From NCBI RefSeq assembly GCF_029909975.1, contig NZ_CP094516.1:7728501-7792500 (forward strand): a stretch of 64,000 bases of DNA, in the 5' to 3' direction. This document shows, piece after piece, positions 17,860 to 26,050 of this stretch (the stretch's first letter is position 1; each line of letters begins with the position of its first letter). This stretch comes from Bradyrhizobium sp. ISRA430. Lineage in GTDB: Bacteria; Pseudomonadota; Alphaproteobacteria; Rhizobiales; Xanthobacteraceae. A program made the position numbers and the translations under genes. The notes below the pieces were generated by a model that searched no databases, was not told the origin of the DNA, and was given only the letters and a program-made list of their open reading frames with translations.

Positions 17860-18802
17860 GCAGATTGCGTAACCTTCCGTTCGCGGCGAAAAGACCGATC
17901 AACGCAATCGATAGTCCAGCCGCGACAGCAGCGACTCTAAGTTCCTGAGCAAATGCTACAGCGATTCCTACAGCCGCCGGGATTAACAACAATCCTATGT
18001 AGAATAGGGTCGATGGATTCGCTGGTGGATTTGGATCCAATGAGAAGACCAAATCAATATTCTTCATCCCGTTTAGCACGACCCGTTTGTCCTTTGCAGC
18101 CCCGGCTCGGATCTTTTGAAGAAGCTCGTCCGCGACCTCTTGGTAGCGTCGGAACTTTTCGGCGGGCATAGTCCGCTCGTACCAGCGTTGATAGTGGGAC
18201 TTGTAGATCAGCTCCACCAATCGAAGAAACTCGACGGCGGGCAATTCATCTCGATCAGGTTGAGAAGCAAACAACAGCACGGCCTTGCAGCTCTCTCGGT
18301 CGTGCAAGATCGTAGGATCTGGCGCCCAGTACGCCGCTCTCGCCGCCTTGAAACCAACCAAACGCATCAGCCGAACCAGCAGGGCTGGTCTTATGCTTGT
18401 CACGAGACTTCCATCAGCGAGCATTATTTCCGCGACAATGAAGTCCAGCGGAAGCCGCTTCCTTTCGATGTACCGAGCAATCAAATCGCAGAAACCGAAA
18501 AAAGCTCCGTAACCGCGCAGGTTGGGTGCGATCACCAGATGGTCGACTACTCCAATGGGACCTTCTGGATAATACATAAATGTGGCGAAGCCGCAGGGAT
18601 TTCCATCGTACGTCAACCCAAAATAAGTGATCGATTGTCCTTGATTCGGGGAAGCGAGAAACTCGATCAGTTCGTTGGAAGCAGTACGGTGCTCTGGACC
18701 GAAGTGGTGGACATATAAAGCGAGAAAATCCGCCAACCTGTCAGAGCGTGCTCGCTTACGGTCGAACACCTCAATCGCAAACGTGGAGGAGATAGACGCC
18801 AT
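17831..18802 (-). CDS. acetyltransferase-like protein with C-terminal membrane segment
   Basis: This 323-residue protein is not assigned to a named family. The N-terminal half resembles a GNAT fold: YFGLTYDGNPCGFATFMYYP, then VVDHLVIAPNLRGYGAFFGF, whose RGYGAF resembles the acetyl-CoA-binding R/Q-x-x-G-x-G/A turn. The C-terminal part has two adjacent hydrophobic helices (LFYIGLLLIPAAVGIAVAFA and VAAVAAGLSIALIGLFA), so it is probably anchored in the inner membrane with the catalytic domain inside. The start at 18802 lies in the inverted copy of the leader repeat shared with the convergent methyltransferase. Function is inferred and weak. Confidence 0.6.
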   Translation of the reverse strand: MASISSTFAIEVFDRKRARSDRLADFLALYVHHFGPEHRTASNELIEFLASPNQGQSITYFGLTYDGNPCGFATFMYYPEGPIGVVDHLVIAPNLRGYGAFFGFCDLIARYIERKRLPLDFIVAEIMLADGSLVTSIRPALLVRLMRLVGFKAARAAYWAPDPTILHDRESCKAVLLFASQPDRDELPAVEFLRLVELIYKSHYQRWYERTMPAEKFRRYQEVADELLQKIRAGAAKDKRVVLNGMKNIDLVFSLDPNPPANPSTLFYIGLLLIPAAVGIAVAFAQELRVAAVAAGLSIALIGLFAANGRLRNLLMQAFRLKE

Positions 18803-18818
18803 AATTCCGAGTTATGTG
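18800..18818 (-). promoter_or_regulatory. near-palindromic leader repeat, copy 2 (includes a start codon)
   Basis: Read on the minus strand this is CACATAACTCGGAATTATG, identical over all 19 bases to 17115-17133, with the ATG starting the gene at 17831-18802. The bases immediately outside the two copies do not form a target duplication, so a shared operator is more likely than transposon ends. Confidence 0.65.
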
Positions 18819-18931
18819 CTCTCCCCGCGGCTCATTGTGAGGGTGTTTACCATTAATGAATCTGAGCCCATCCCAAGCCTGCTTGTACTGCGATAGAGAC
18901 TGGTCGCGTTTGCGGATGGAGTGTGGTTGTG

Positions 18932-19840
18932 ATGCTGATCAGCTCAGCGGTTGCGGAGTACTTGCGGTATTGTGCGATTGAGCGGCAACTATCCCCGCAC
19001 AGCCTGCAAGCCTACGCTGTGGATCTGAACGACTTCCGTCGGTTCTTGGGTGCCGATCGTTCGGTTGAATCGATAATTGGCGCGGATCTTGGAGCTTATC
19101 TTTCCGATCTGTTGGAGCGGCGGAGGCTTTCGATCTCAACTGCGCGTCGGCGCTTCGCTTGCCTGCGCACATTCTTTCGTCGAACGGCCGTCTTGGAGCC
19201 TGCTGCGGATCCGTTCCGTGCCTGGCGACTGGAACTTCCGCGACGAAAGCGGTTGCCGCGTTGCCTCTCGCATTCTGAGGCTCGCAACGTATTGTCGGGC
19301 CTGGCAAGCGCCGGAAGAGTGACACCCATCTCGTCACGGTCCGTTTCAATCGCGGTGCGCCTGATGATCGCGACCGGAATAAGGGTAGGTGAGCTCTGCA
19401 ACATACTTATTGCCGATGTGGCTCCCGAGGGGACGCGCGTCAGGATTCGCGGCAAGGGAGCGAGGGATCGCGAGGTGTACATCTCTGATCCGGGGCTTCG
19501 GTCGGGGCTCCTGCAGCTATTGGACGCGCGCGCGAAGCAGCCGGCCAAAAGCGCGCATGTTTTTGTGAATCGACTTAAGCGGCCGATGCGGCCGCAATCG
19601 GTTCGCCTCGCTCTTCGTCGCTATTCCAAATTGTCGAGTAGCCGGCGTCGGATTACGCCGCATATGTTGCGTCACACAGCCGCCACTCTATTGATCGAGC
19701 GCGGCGTCGATATCCGCTTCGTTCAAAAATTGCTTGGACATTCCAGCATATCAACCACGGAAATATACACGCACGTGTCCGACGAGGCGCTCAGAGCTAG
19801 CCTGGAGAAAGCTGATGTGCTGGCTAACCTAGCAGCATAG
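18932..19840 (+). CDS. tyrosine recombinase / site-specific integrase (XerC/D-like)
   Basis: From ATG 18932 the protein has 302 residues; GTG 18923 and GTG 18929 are alternatives, and GGAG lies just upstream. An N-terminal SAM-like core-binding domain (about residues 5-90, SPHSLQAYAVDLNDFRRFLG) precedes the catalytic domain. All key residues are visible: R151 in TGIRVGEL, K174 in RGKGARDR, H243 and R246 in HMLRHTAA, H269 in LLGHSSIS and the nucleophile Y278 in TEIYTHVS. Its size fits XerC/D-like or small mobile-element recombinases rather than large phage integrases. It lies about 13 kb from the tRNA-Val gene, so it need not be the island integrase. Confidence 0.9.
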   Translation: MLISSAVAEYLRYCAIERQLSPHSLQAYAVDLNDFRRFLGADRSVESIIGADLGAYLSDLLERRRLSISTARRRFACLRTFFRRTAVLEPAADPFRAWRLELPRRKRLPRCLSHSEARNVLSGLASAGRVTPISSRSVSIAVRLMIATGIRVGELCNILIADVAPEGTRVRIRGKGARDREVYISDPGLRSGLLQLLDARAKQPAKSAHVFVNRLKRPMRPQSVRLALRRYSKLSSSRRRITPHMLRHTAATLLIERGVDIRFVQKLLGHSSISTTEIYTHVSDEALRASLEKADVLANLAA

Positions 19841-20010
19841 CTATAGGGGGCGGCCGGAGAGGTGGTGACTGAGCTGTGTTTCACATCGAGCCGAGAAGGA
19901 TATCCCAGCATCGTAAAGCCGGGGGATGGTTGCGCTGAAAAAGAAAGACTCTCGTCCATTTTTCTCGCCGCAATCGAGGACCCTTGCAAAACGGCAGGCC
20001 GTTCGAGGCC

Positions 20011-20454
20011 TCAGCCAATCCCTTCCAAATCTGCCAGGCATTTTTGCATGTTGTCCTTGGCTTCGTTCAGAAGCCTTCTTGTTTCTCCCAACCGCTTGAA
20101 ATCGGGCTTCACCGGTCCAGCACTCACCGCACTAAGGTGACGGCAAATGGTCGTGAGATCGTTCGATATGTCCTCAAGAACGAAAGCTACGTTTTCGAGC
20201 GGCACCAGCTCTGAAAAGAAGGTCTTCGATAGGGCGTCGTCTTGGCCGCTCGGGCCCTCGAACTTCACCTCCACCAGCGGGACCAGGACGTCGCGATCGT
20301 CTCGAGCAGCTTTGCCCACACTCATGATCAGCGAGCTGAAGGTTGTTGAGATATATGTCAGTCGATCGACGAGGGCGCTTCCATACAGCACGACAGAGTC
20401 GGGATCGCTTTGCGCCTCATCCGGCTTCAAAGCATTGAGATCCTCATTCGGCAT
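20011..20454 (-). CDS. conserved hypothetical protein, small partner of winged-helix gene
   Basis: The protein has 147 residues from ATG 20454, chosen because GAGG lies 6-7 bp upstream; ATGs at 20460 and 20466 are alternatives. It is acidic and helical, with no signal peptide, membrane segment or recognised domain. Its start overlaps the end of the upstream gene (20444-21412), so the two are probably translationally coupled and may work together. A helical pattern such as DFKRLGETRRLLNEAKDNMQ near the C-terminus hints at a protein-interaction role. No function is assigned. Confidence 0.65.
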   Translation of the reverse strand: MPNEDLNALKPDEAQSDPDSVVLYGSALVDRLTYISTTFSSLIMSVGKAARDDRDVLVPLVEVKFEGPSGQDDALSKTFFSELVPLENVAFVLEDISNDLTTICRHLSAVSAGPVKPDFKRLGETRRLLNEAKDNMQKCLADLEGIG

Positions 20455-21412
20455 GTTCATCCTCATCGTACAGATGCAGTGCCCCTACAGGGAATGAGGC
20501 GGGTTTGGGACTGCTTGCCGCCTCGATGGTGTAGGAGCCGTGGGCTTCGGCCTTTTTTGTCTGGACGGCGGTTACGGAAAAGCCCTGGTATGAATTCTTT
20601 GTCCTCACCTTCATGTATCCGGGCGCTGCAGGTGCTGGTCCATGAAAATGAAGCAGATAGTCTTCCATGGCGCGACGGACGCCAATAGCGCCCGCATTGA
20701 GCAGCCCAGCCGTATTCGGCGCGTGCGCAGAGCTCTGTATCGCCAGGTCAAAGGAGCGAAGAACCGCATCCACATCCGCCGATAGGTGATGAGGGTGAGC
20801 GGCTCCTGCCGACGGATATTTATCTCGCAGCAGTGCAGGCAATTGGCTGCGCTTCTTGCCTTCACGCTTTTCGCGGTTTTCCAGCTCAAACAAGCCGTCG
20901 CGCGTTAAAGCGAAATGAGCGAATTTTCCCTGTGTCGTTCGTTCCACAAATCGCGCATTCGTCATCAATCGGAGAATACGGCTCAGATTGGCATCTCTCA
21001 GTTCTAATTTCTTGGCGATCGCTGCCTTCTCCATCTGACGCGACGGTGCGTCGCGGAGCAGCCGAAGGATTGCGACCACGTGCTGACGATGCATGACCTC
21101 GCTCGGACGCACGAGCTTGGAGGTATTGATCGACATTTGCAGCAGATCGTAGAATGCTCGGAAGCGCTCCGCGTAGGCAGCATTCCTCGGCCCGAGCGTT
21201 GCGCTCGTCCGTCGCAGGATGTCGAACCATTCTCGTAGCTCCGGATCGCGCCGGCGGCTCTCGAGGGCGTTCCAAATCCACGCGCCGAGCGTGGCGTAGA
21301 GCCGCTCCAGACTTCTTTCGGATCCCTCTTTGAGCAATTCCGAAACGAGGCGCCTGGCCTCGCTCGCCGTTGCTTCGCCCGTCTCTACCTTTTCCAATGC
21401 TACGTCAGACAT
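20444..21412 (-). CDS. winged-helix domain protein of unknown function
   Basis: This 322-residue protein has a central winged-helix segment of MarR/ArsR type at about residues 108-175 (QHVVAILRLLRDAPSRQMEK, then AAIAKKLELRDANLSRILRL and TRDGLFELE). The N-terminal 100 residues are helical. The C-terminal part has no clear similarity. It probably binds DNA and may regulate its own module. It lies 75 bp downstream of the nitrilase-like gene and overlaps the small gene at 20011-20454, giving a three-gene minus-strand unit. Confidence 0.65.
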   Translation of the reverse strand: MSDVALEKVETGEATASEARRLVSELLKEGSERSLERLYATLGAWIWNALESRRRDPELREWFDILRRTSATLGPRNAAYAERFRAFYDLLQMSINTSKLVRPSEVMHRQHVVAILRLLRDAPSRQMEKAAIAKKLELRDANLSRILRLMTNARFVERTTQGKFAHFALTRDGLFELENREKREGKKRSQLPALLRDKYPSAGAAHPHHLSADVDAVLRSFDLAIQSSAHAPNTAGLLNAGAIGVRRAMEDYLLHFHGPAPAAPGYMKVRTKNSYQGFSVTAVQTKKAEAHGSYTIEAASSPKPASFPVGALHLYDEDEHAE

Positions 21413-21487
21413 GGGCTAGACCTACATCACAACCGTTAAGAACGTTTTACAACGCTTTACTCTGATTTTAGTCCCGGAATCTAGGTG

Positions 21488-22831
21488 TCAAGGGCCCCAT
21501 TTGTAGGCAGTCCAAACGGTTTTTTGACCGAGTTCTCGAGCTGAAACCGAGTTCGGCTCCTTCAACAGAGGTAAGATTGTACCTAGTCTCTGATCATTGA
21601 AGGCTGTGTGAGTGGGATGTTGCACCACAAAGCTTCGCGTGCCGAACCGCGCCTCGACCTGGGCTGCTGTGGTCTGGTGGCCTTGCATGGTGCGGTCGTT
21701 CCCCATCGAGGGCACCAGCATCACGTCGACATCGAGCTCGTTGAACGGCGTCTCGCATACGTCGCAGAAATCAAGGCAAATGGCGACGCCGATCAAGGCG
21801 CCTTCGGTGGCAAGGACACATATGCGATCGCCCGCAGTGATGTTTTCCGCGCCCCAATCATCGTCAGCGTAAGGGGCGATCTTGTCGTAGATCAGGCGCT
21901 CCTCTCCATATCCGTCGTAGATCCGAGCGCGGTTTACGGTCCCATGGTCACCTGCCTCGTGCCAGGTCCCTGGAATCAGGATTTCGGGCGCTTCGAGCTC
22001 ATCAGCGACGTCACGCTCGCGGATAAGTTTGATGATCCTCTCCCGCAAATCCGGGGGAACGGTCAGCTCAGGCCAGACGACCGCGATGCAATTTTCTCGC
22101 AGCGCCTGGCCGATCTGCACCGCAATCGCCTCTCCTGCAGAAGGCGCCTCCAGGCTGGCGACTATGAAACGCTTATCGTCGTCTAGCGAAATGAACTCGG
22201 GATTGAGCTTCAGCTCCTTGAACAGGCAAGCTCCCATCTTCCACTTGCTCGCATCCTTCGCTGCACTATGCAACGTCCGGGTATCGACCACGTGGATGGG
22301 GTAGCCCTGTATCAGTGTAGGCAATATCCGGTGAAAGAGCGTGCCTCGCTTTGAATAGGCTTGCCCCCGTCGGGCAGGGCGCAATGCGCTGACGCCCTGC
22401 CGCGGAATGAACCAGCATCCGAGCTGCTCGAGGTGCCACTCACTTGGCGCGATCGGCCAGTGAGAGCGTCGCTCGGCAAGCACCCGGTCGATTTCCCGTA
22501 TGAGGCCGCCCATCGCCAACGCCGCCAATTCGGGCGCTTCATCGGATAGCGACCACGAGAGATGGCCGTCTCCTATCGCGTCGGTGAAGGTTTCCCGCAC
22601 CTTCTCGATCCGCCTTTCGGTCAGATTTCGGTAGGCCTTGTGGACGCTGCCGGGAGCACTGCGAAACAGCGCGTCAAGATCAACCAGAGCTTTCCTGAGC
22701 TCGTCCCGACTGGCATTCGTAATCGCCTCGTGCCCGTGAGCAAGCTCTTGGGCTGCCTCTTTCCAGGCAGCAAAGTCCGCTCTCTCGGTTCGGTTGTCGA
22801 CGGGCCCGGGCAAAATCTTCGTCCAAATCAC
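21488..22831 (-). CDS. nitrilase-superfamily (carbon-nitrogen hydrolase) protein with long N-terminal extension
   Basis: This protein has 447 residues. The C-terminal half carries a nitrilase fold with the complete triad: E255 in VVWPELTVPP, K317 in LIYDKIAPYADD and C352 in GVAICLDFCDV. About 215 N-terminal residues precede it and match nothing I recognise; they are helical at the start. Standalone nitrilases are usually 260-350 residues, so this is an unusual architecture. In known systems such domains cleave amides or nitriles, and some are fused to or encoded with defence reverse transcriptases, but no reverse transcriptase is in the window. It leads a minus-strand unit with a winged-helix gene and is divergent from the hydrolase cluster. 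Confidence 0.75.
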   Translation of the reverse strand: MIWTKILPGPVDNRTERADFAAWKEAAQELAHGHEAITNASRDELRKALVDLDALFRSAPGSVHKAYRNLTERRIEKVRETFTDAIGDGHLSWSLSDEAPELAALAMGGLIREIDRVLAERRSHWPIAPSEWHLEQLGCWFIPRQGVSALRPARRGQAYSKRGTLFHRILPTLIQGYPIHVVDTRTLHSAAKDASKWKMGACLFKELKLNPEFISLDDDKRFIVASLEAPSAGEAIAVQIGQALRENCIAVVWPELTVPPDLRERIIKLIRERDVADELEAPEILIPGTWHEAGDHGTVNRARIYDGYGEERLIYDKIAPYADDDWGAENITAGDRICVLATEGALIGVAICLDFCDVCETPFNELDVDVMLVPSMGNDRTMQGHQTTAAQVEARFGTRSFVVQHPTHTAFNDQRLGTILPLLKEPNSVSARELGQKTVWTAYKWGP

Positions 22832-23102
22832 GCAAGCAAATATGTTTCTTCGATAGGCGCGCGCTGGCTTGTTTGCAATCGGCTCGACGCGTTGCTCACA
22901 CTTCTTGGTCTCGATCTTGTCTGGTGATTCAGCCCTGCTTTCAACGACGCGCCCGCGGCGCGCGGAAAATCTGCGCCAACAGCACCAGGGACAACGAAAA
23001 GCTGCAGTGTGGTCACGATGCTATTGACGAACCGATGCGACTGTTTTTCAATTTGGGCGGGAGATCCGCGCGCGGTCAGTGACGTGGACGGGGGACGATC
23101 AG

Positions 23103-24185
23103 ATGTGGAAATTAAGCCGCGCCGCGGCTTGCGTTGGCATTTGCCTTGCCATGGGCGGCTGCACGAGCCTGTACTACATTCATGATCCGCAGACGGGCGT
23201 GATCACGGCCGGTGAGCTGCCGTATTTCCTCAAGTCGATCAGGTGTGAGGTCGTGACCTTCTACCAAATCGAGCGCGAGAGGCGGAAGGAATACCTGAAA
23301 ATCTACAAAACCCGGCCGGAAGAAGCGTTCGACAAGTACGCTCATTTTGACATCGACCCGTTCCTGTATGGCACCTTCTTCCTGGAGTTGAAGGTGACCG
23401 ATACGGGCGGACTCGGATCCGGCACAGCATTCGACTACAAGCGGATTCTGAACGCGACGGGCAATGACGTCACTCATGCAGGCCCCACCGCTTCGGCCCA
23501 GGACACTTATGACCTGATCTGGTCATTCCTCATGAAGCAGAATGCCCAGCTTGCGTCCGATACAACTCCCGCTGCAGCCGGTTCGGCAACGTATGAACGT
23601 GGCTGCTATCGTGGAACGCCCACTGATCTGGCCGAGCTCGAGGCTCTCGCCGAGAACAAATTTCCGGAGCGCGTCGCCTACAAGCGCATCATTGTCGATG
23701 CTTCGAAGCCATTTGCAACGTGGTTGCGGGACAACGCTGTTCTCATCTCCGCCAACAATCTGACGCCCGCCATGCCTTCGGAGAGCGCGGAGCCAGCGCA
23801 GATGACGTACACTTTCTCGGTTCAGGTGACCGGCGGCGTCGAGGCAAAGTACTCCCTCACTTCGGTGCGTTGGACCCCCGCTGCAATCCAGGCTTCTGCC
23901 TCCGCGCAGCAGTTCAGCAATCTCGGGATTTACATCAATGGTCCGAATGCGGTCCTTGCCAATGGAGCCAAGTCCGGCTCGGCTGGCTATGCGGCAAAAA
24001 CGCCGCCGCTCGGGTCAAAGGAGAACCCCATTTATACAGCGCCCTCGCCAGGCGGAGAGAAATCGCAGGAATTCCCGGGAGGAGTGGGACCTGGCGGTCG
24101 CCGTAGCGGGGGCGGACCTCGGACCAATGGTTTCATTGTGGCGCCGGTGCCGGTCTTCCCGCCGAGCCCAACTCCGACGCAGTAG
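23103..24185 (+). CDS. putative lipoprotein of unknown function
   Basis: The protein has 360 residues from ATG 23103, which has GGGGGA upstream; the frame is open for 8 more codons. A lipoprotein signal lies at the start (AAACVGICLAMGGC, lipidated C20). The mature part has no recognised domain. Its C-terminus is rich in glycine and proline (GGVGPGGRRSGGGPR, then VFPPSPTPTQ), suggesting a flexible tail. It is the first gene of a tightly spaced run encoding exported hydrolases (23103-27469), and could be their envelope anchor, an inhibitor or a chaperone. Function is unknown. Confidence 0.75.
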   Translation: MWKLSRAAACVGICLAMGGCTSLYYIHDPQTGVITAGELPYFLKSIRCEVVTFYQIERERRKEYLKIYKTRPEEAFDKYAHFDIDPFLYGTFFLELKVTDTGGLGSGTAFDYKRILNATGNDVTHAGPTASAQDTYDLIWSFLMKQNAQLASDTTPAAAGSATYERGCYRGTPTDLAELEALAENKFPERVAYKRIIVDASKPFATWLRDNAVLISANNLTPAMPSESAEPAQMTYTFSVQVTGGVEAKYSLTSVRWTPAAIQASASAQQFSNLGIYINGPNAVLANGAKSGSAGYAAKTPPLGSKENPIYTAPSPGGEKSQEFPGGVGPGGRRSGGGPRTNGFIVAPVPVFPPSPTPTQ

Positions 24186-24190
24186 GAAGC

Positions 24191-24865
24191 ATGTTTCGCC
24201 TCTGGTTGCCCAGACTCGTACTGCTGCTCGCGCTCTCTCTGTCTTGGGGCGCGAATGCTCAGCCTGCGCTTCCTTCCGGCGTGTCCGAAATGGAGTTATA
24301 CGGCACGGTCATCCGCGGCTCGAAGTGGGACATCAAGGAAATTCCAGTCTGCTGGGAAAATCTCAAAGCGCAGGACAGCAAATATGCCGACCTCGTCCGG
24401 AAAGCCGTTGCTGAGACTTGGGAGACGGCGGCGCAAGGGGGCGTCCGGTTTTCGAAGATGTGGCCCGCCTGTACCGACGGCGCGCCTGGCGTTCATGTGC
24501 GCATAGCCGACGAGGGTGCCCACACGGACGTGGTCGGAAAATACCTGGACGGCAAGCCCTCGGGCATGACCCTCAATTTCAGTTTCAATCATTGGAGCAA
24601 AGGCTGTCGAGACAAACGCGAATTTTGCATTCGCGCAGTCGCGGTCCATGAATTCGGACACGCGCTCGGCTTCACGCATGAGCAGAATCGTGATGATGCT
24701 CCGGAGCAATGTCGCAACGAAAAAGCGTCAGGCTCAGTCGGCGATTACAAAGTCACCAAATACGATCCCAATTCAATAATGAACTATTGTAATTCAGCAT
24801 GGAACGGAAACGGACAATTAAGCCCACTCGATATCGCCGCTGTCAGGACGTTCTATCCGTCCTGA
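24191..24865 (+). CDS. secreted metzincin-type zinc metalloprotease
   Basis: This 224-residue protein has a Sec signal peptide (residues 1-23, ending GANA). The extended zinc site is complete: HEFGHALGFTHEQ provides three zinc histidines and the catalytic glutamate (HExxHxxGxxH), followed by the Met-turn PNSIMNYC. This pattern places it in the metzincin clan (matrixin or astacin-like). The compact size suggests a bare catalytic domain plus a short propeptide. It starts 5 bp after the lipoprotein gene and overlaps the serine-protease gene by 67 bp, so the genes are probably co-expressed. Confidence 0.85.
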   Translation: MFRLWLPRLVLLLALSLSWGANAQPALPSGVSEMELYGTVIRGSKWDIKEIPVCWENLKAQDSKYADLVRKAVAETWETAAQGGVRFSKMWPACTDGAPGVHVRIADEGAHTDVVGKYLDGKPSGMTLNFSFNHWSKGCRDKREFCIRAVAVHEFGHALGFTHEQNRDDAPEQCRNEKASGSVGDYKVTKYDPNSIMNYCNSAWNGNGQLSPLDIAAVRTFYPS

Positions 24866-26040
24866 CATTTGGCGTCCTTACATTGATGTGCGCGCCGGCG
24901 CGAGCGGATCGTGCGGCGGTGCAGATTGCCGCGCGGTACAACGTCAGGACGGTTCACGTCCAGTTCGTTGGCGTGATGTTCAACGGCAAGCAGGAAGTTG
25001 GTGGCGGCTCCGGGCTACTGATCGGCGATAGCCTCGTGCTGACCAACAGCCATGTCATCGGGCGCGAGGAGAACTACAAAACCTTCGAGGTTGATGCCCG
25101 GCTGGGATCGCGCAATGCGAACCCGATCAAGGTCACTGCCGTGCATCGCGACGATACCCGAGACCTCGCACTCCTCGAACTGGCGCAACCCGCGGGAAGC
25201 AGCGGGGGAGCCTCGCGGTGTCCGATGCCGGTGATCGACGACAATCGGCAGGCCCCGATGGGCACCCAGCTGTATCTGCTCGGCTATCCTCTCGATCTGG
25301 ATCTCAGCATATCGAGTGGCCTGATCAGCAATCAAACCAACCCCAATGGCCGGTGGCAGACCGATACGGTGATGAATGTCGGCAACAGCGGCGGCCCGGC
25401 TTTCAACGAGTTCGGCGCACTGCTTGGGATCGCGGTCGGCGGTATCGTCAAGTGGAATGAGGCACAGGTTTCGGGTGTCAACTTCATCATCCCCGCGACC
25501 GTGATTACCGCAAGCCCACTCTACAACATGATCGCCGCCATTCCCCAGCCGTACGTTTGCTGGACGAAATGGGTCGACACAACGATCTCGTTTGAGAACT
25601 GGAGCAAGCTGAACTCCACGCATGTGCAGACCCAGGCCAACGCCGGCGTGAAGATCCCCGAGATTCTAGCTGGCGCAATCCACACTCTCGTGCCCGAAGA
25701 CCGCCGCCTCATCGTGAACGTGCCGGTATCGCAGCTCGTCGAGCCGAAGCAGATCGATCGCTCGTATACGGTGGACAAGACCAAGGACGATCACCCGGTC
25801 GTGTTTGCCGAGCACTCGGCGGACTATACCGAGACCTTCCCTGCTGAGCCCGGCTACCGCATCACAGGATGCAAATGGCATGTCGAGACGGCAAATGGCG
25901 CAAGCAATATCGCTTGCGCGATCAACGACGGCGGAGCGCAGGCACGCTTCACCTATAAGCTCACCAGCGGGCCCGCTGTGGACAGGTACCGCGGATGGCT
26001 GGGGGCTACGGTCAATGTGTCTCAGGTCCTCGCGAAGTAG
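24799..26040 (+). CDS. secreted trypsin-like serine protease
   Basis: This 413-residue protein starts at ATG 24799 inside the metalloprotease gene (different frame); no better start lies downstream, and this one gives a credible signal peptide ending in APARA near residue 36. The chymotrypsin-fold triad is present: histidine in LTNSHVIG (about 85), aspartate in DTRDLALLEL (about 118) and serine in GNSGGPAFNEFG (about 197). The protease domain resembles DegP/trypsin_2 enzymes but no PDZ domain is visible. The C-terminal 180 residues are unassigned. It acts in the periplasm or outside the cell. Confidence 0.85.
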   Translation: MERKRTIKPTRYRRCQDVLSVLTFGVLTLMCAPARADRAAVQIAARYNVRTVHVQFVGVMFNGKQEVGGGSGLLIGDSLVLTNSHVIGREENYKTFEVDARLGSRNANPIKVTAVHRDDTRDLALLELAQPAGSSGGASRCPMPVIDDNRQAPMGTQLYLLGYPLDLDLSISSGLISNQTNPNGRWQTDTVMNVGNSGGPAFNEFGALLGIAVGGIVKWNEAQVSGVNFIIPATVITASPLYNMIAAIPQPYVCWTKWVDTTISFENWSKLNSTHVQTQANAGVKIPEILAGAIHTLVPEDRRLIVNVPVSQLVEPKQIDRSYTVDKTKDDHPVVFAEHSADYTETFPAEPGYRITGCKWHVETANGASNIACAINDGGAQARFTYKLTSGPAVDRYRGWLGATVNVSQVLAK

Positions 26041-26050
26041 GTTACGATAG

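Noticed and set aside
17115..18818. Terminal inverted repeats of a transposon carrying the methyltransferase and acetyltransferase-like genes
   Set aside because: No target duplication flanks the 19-bp copies and no transposase lies between them; a shared operator explains the near-palindrome and start-codon position better, though a cassette is not excluded.
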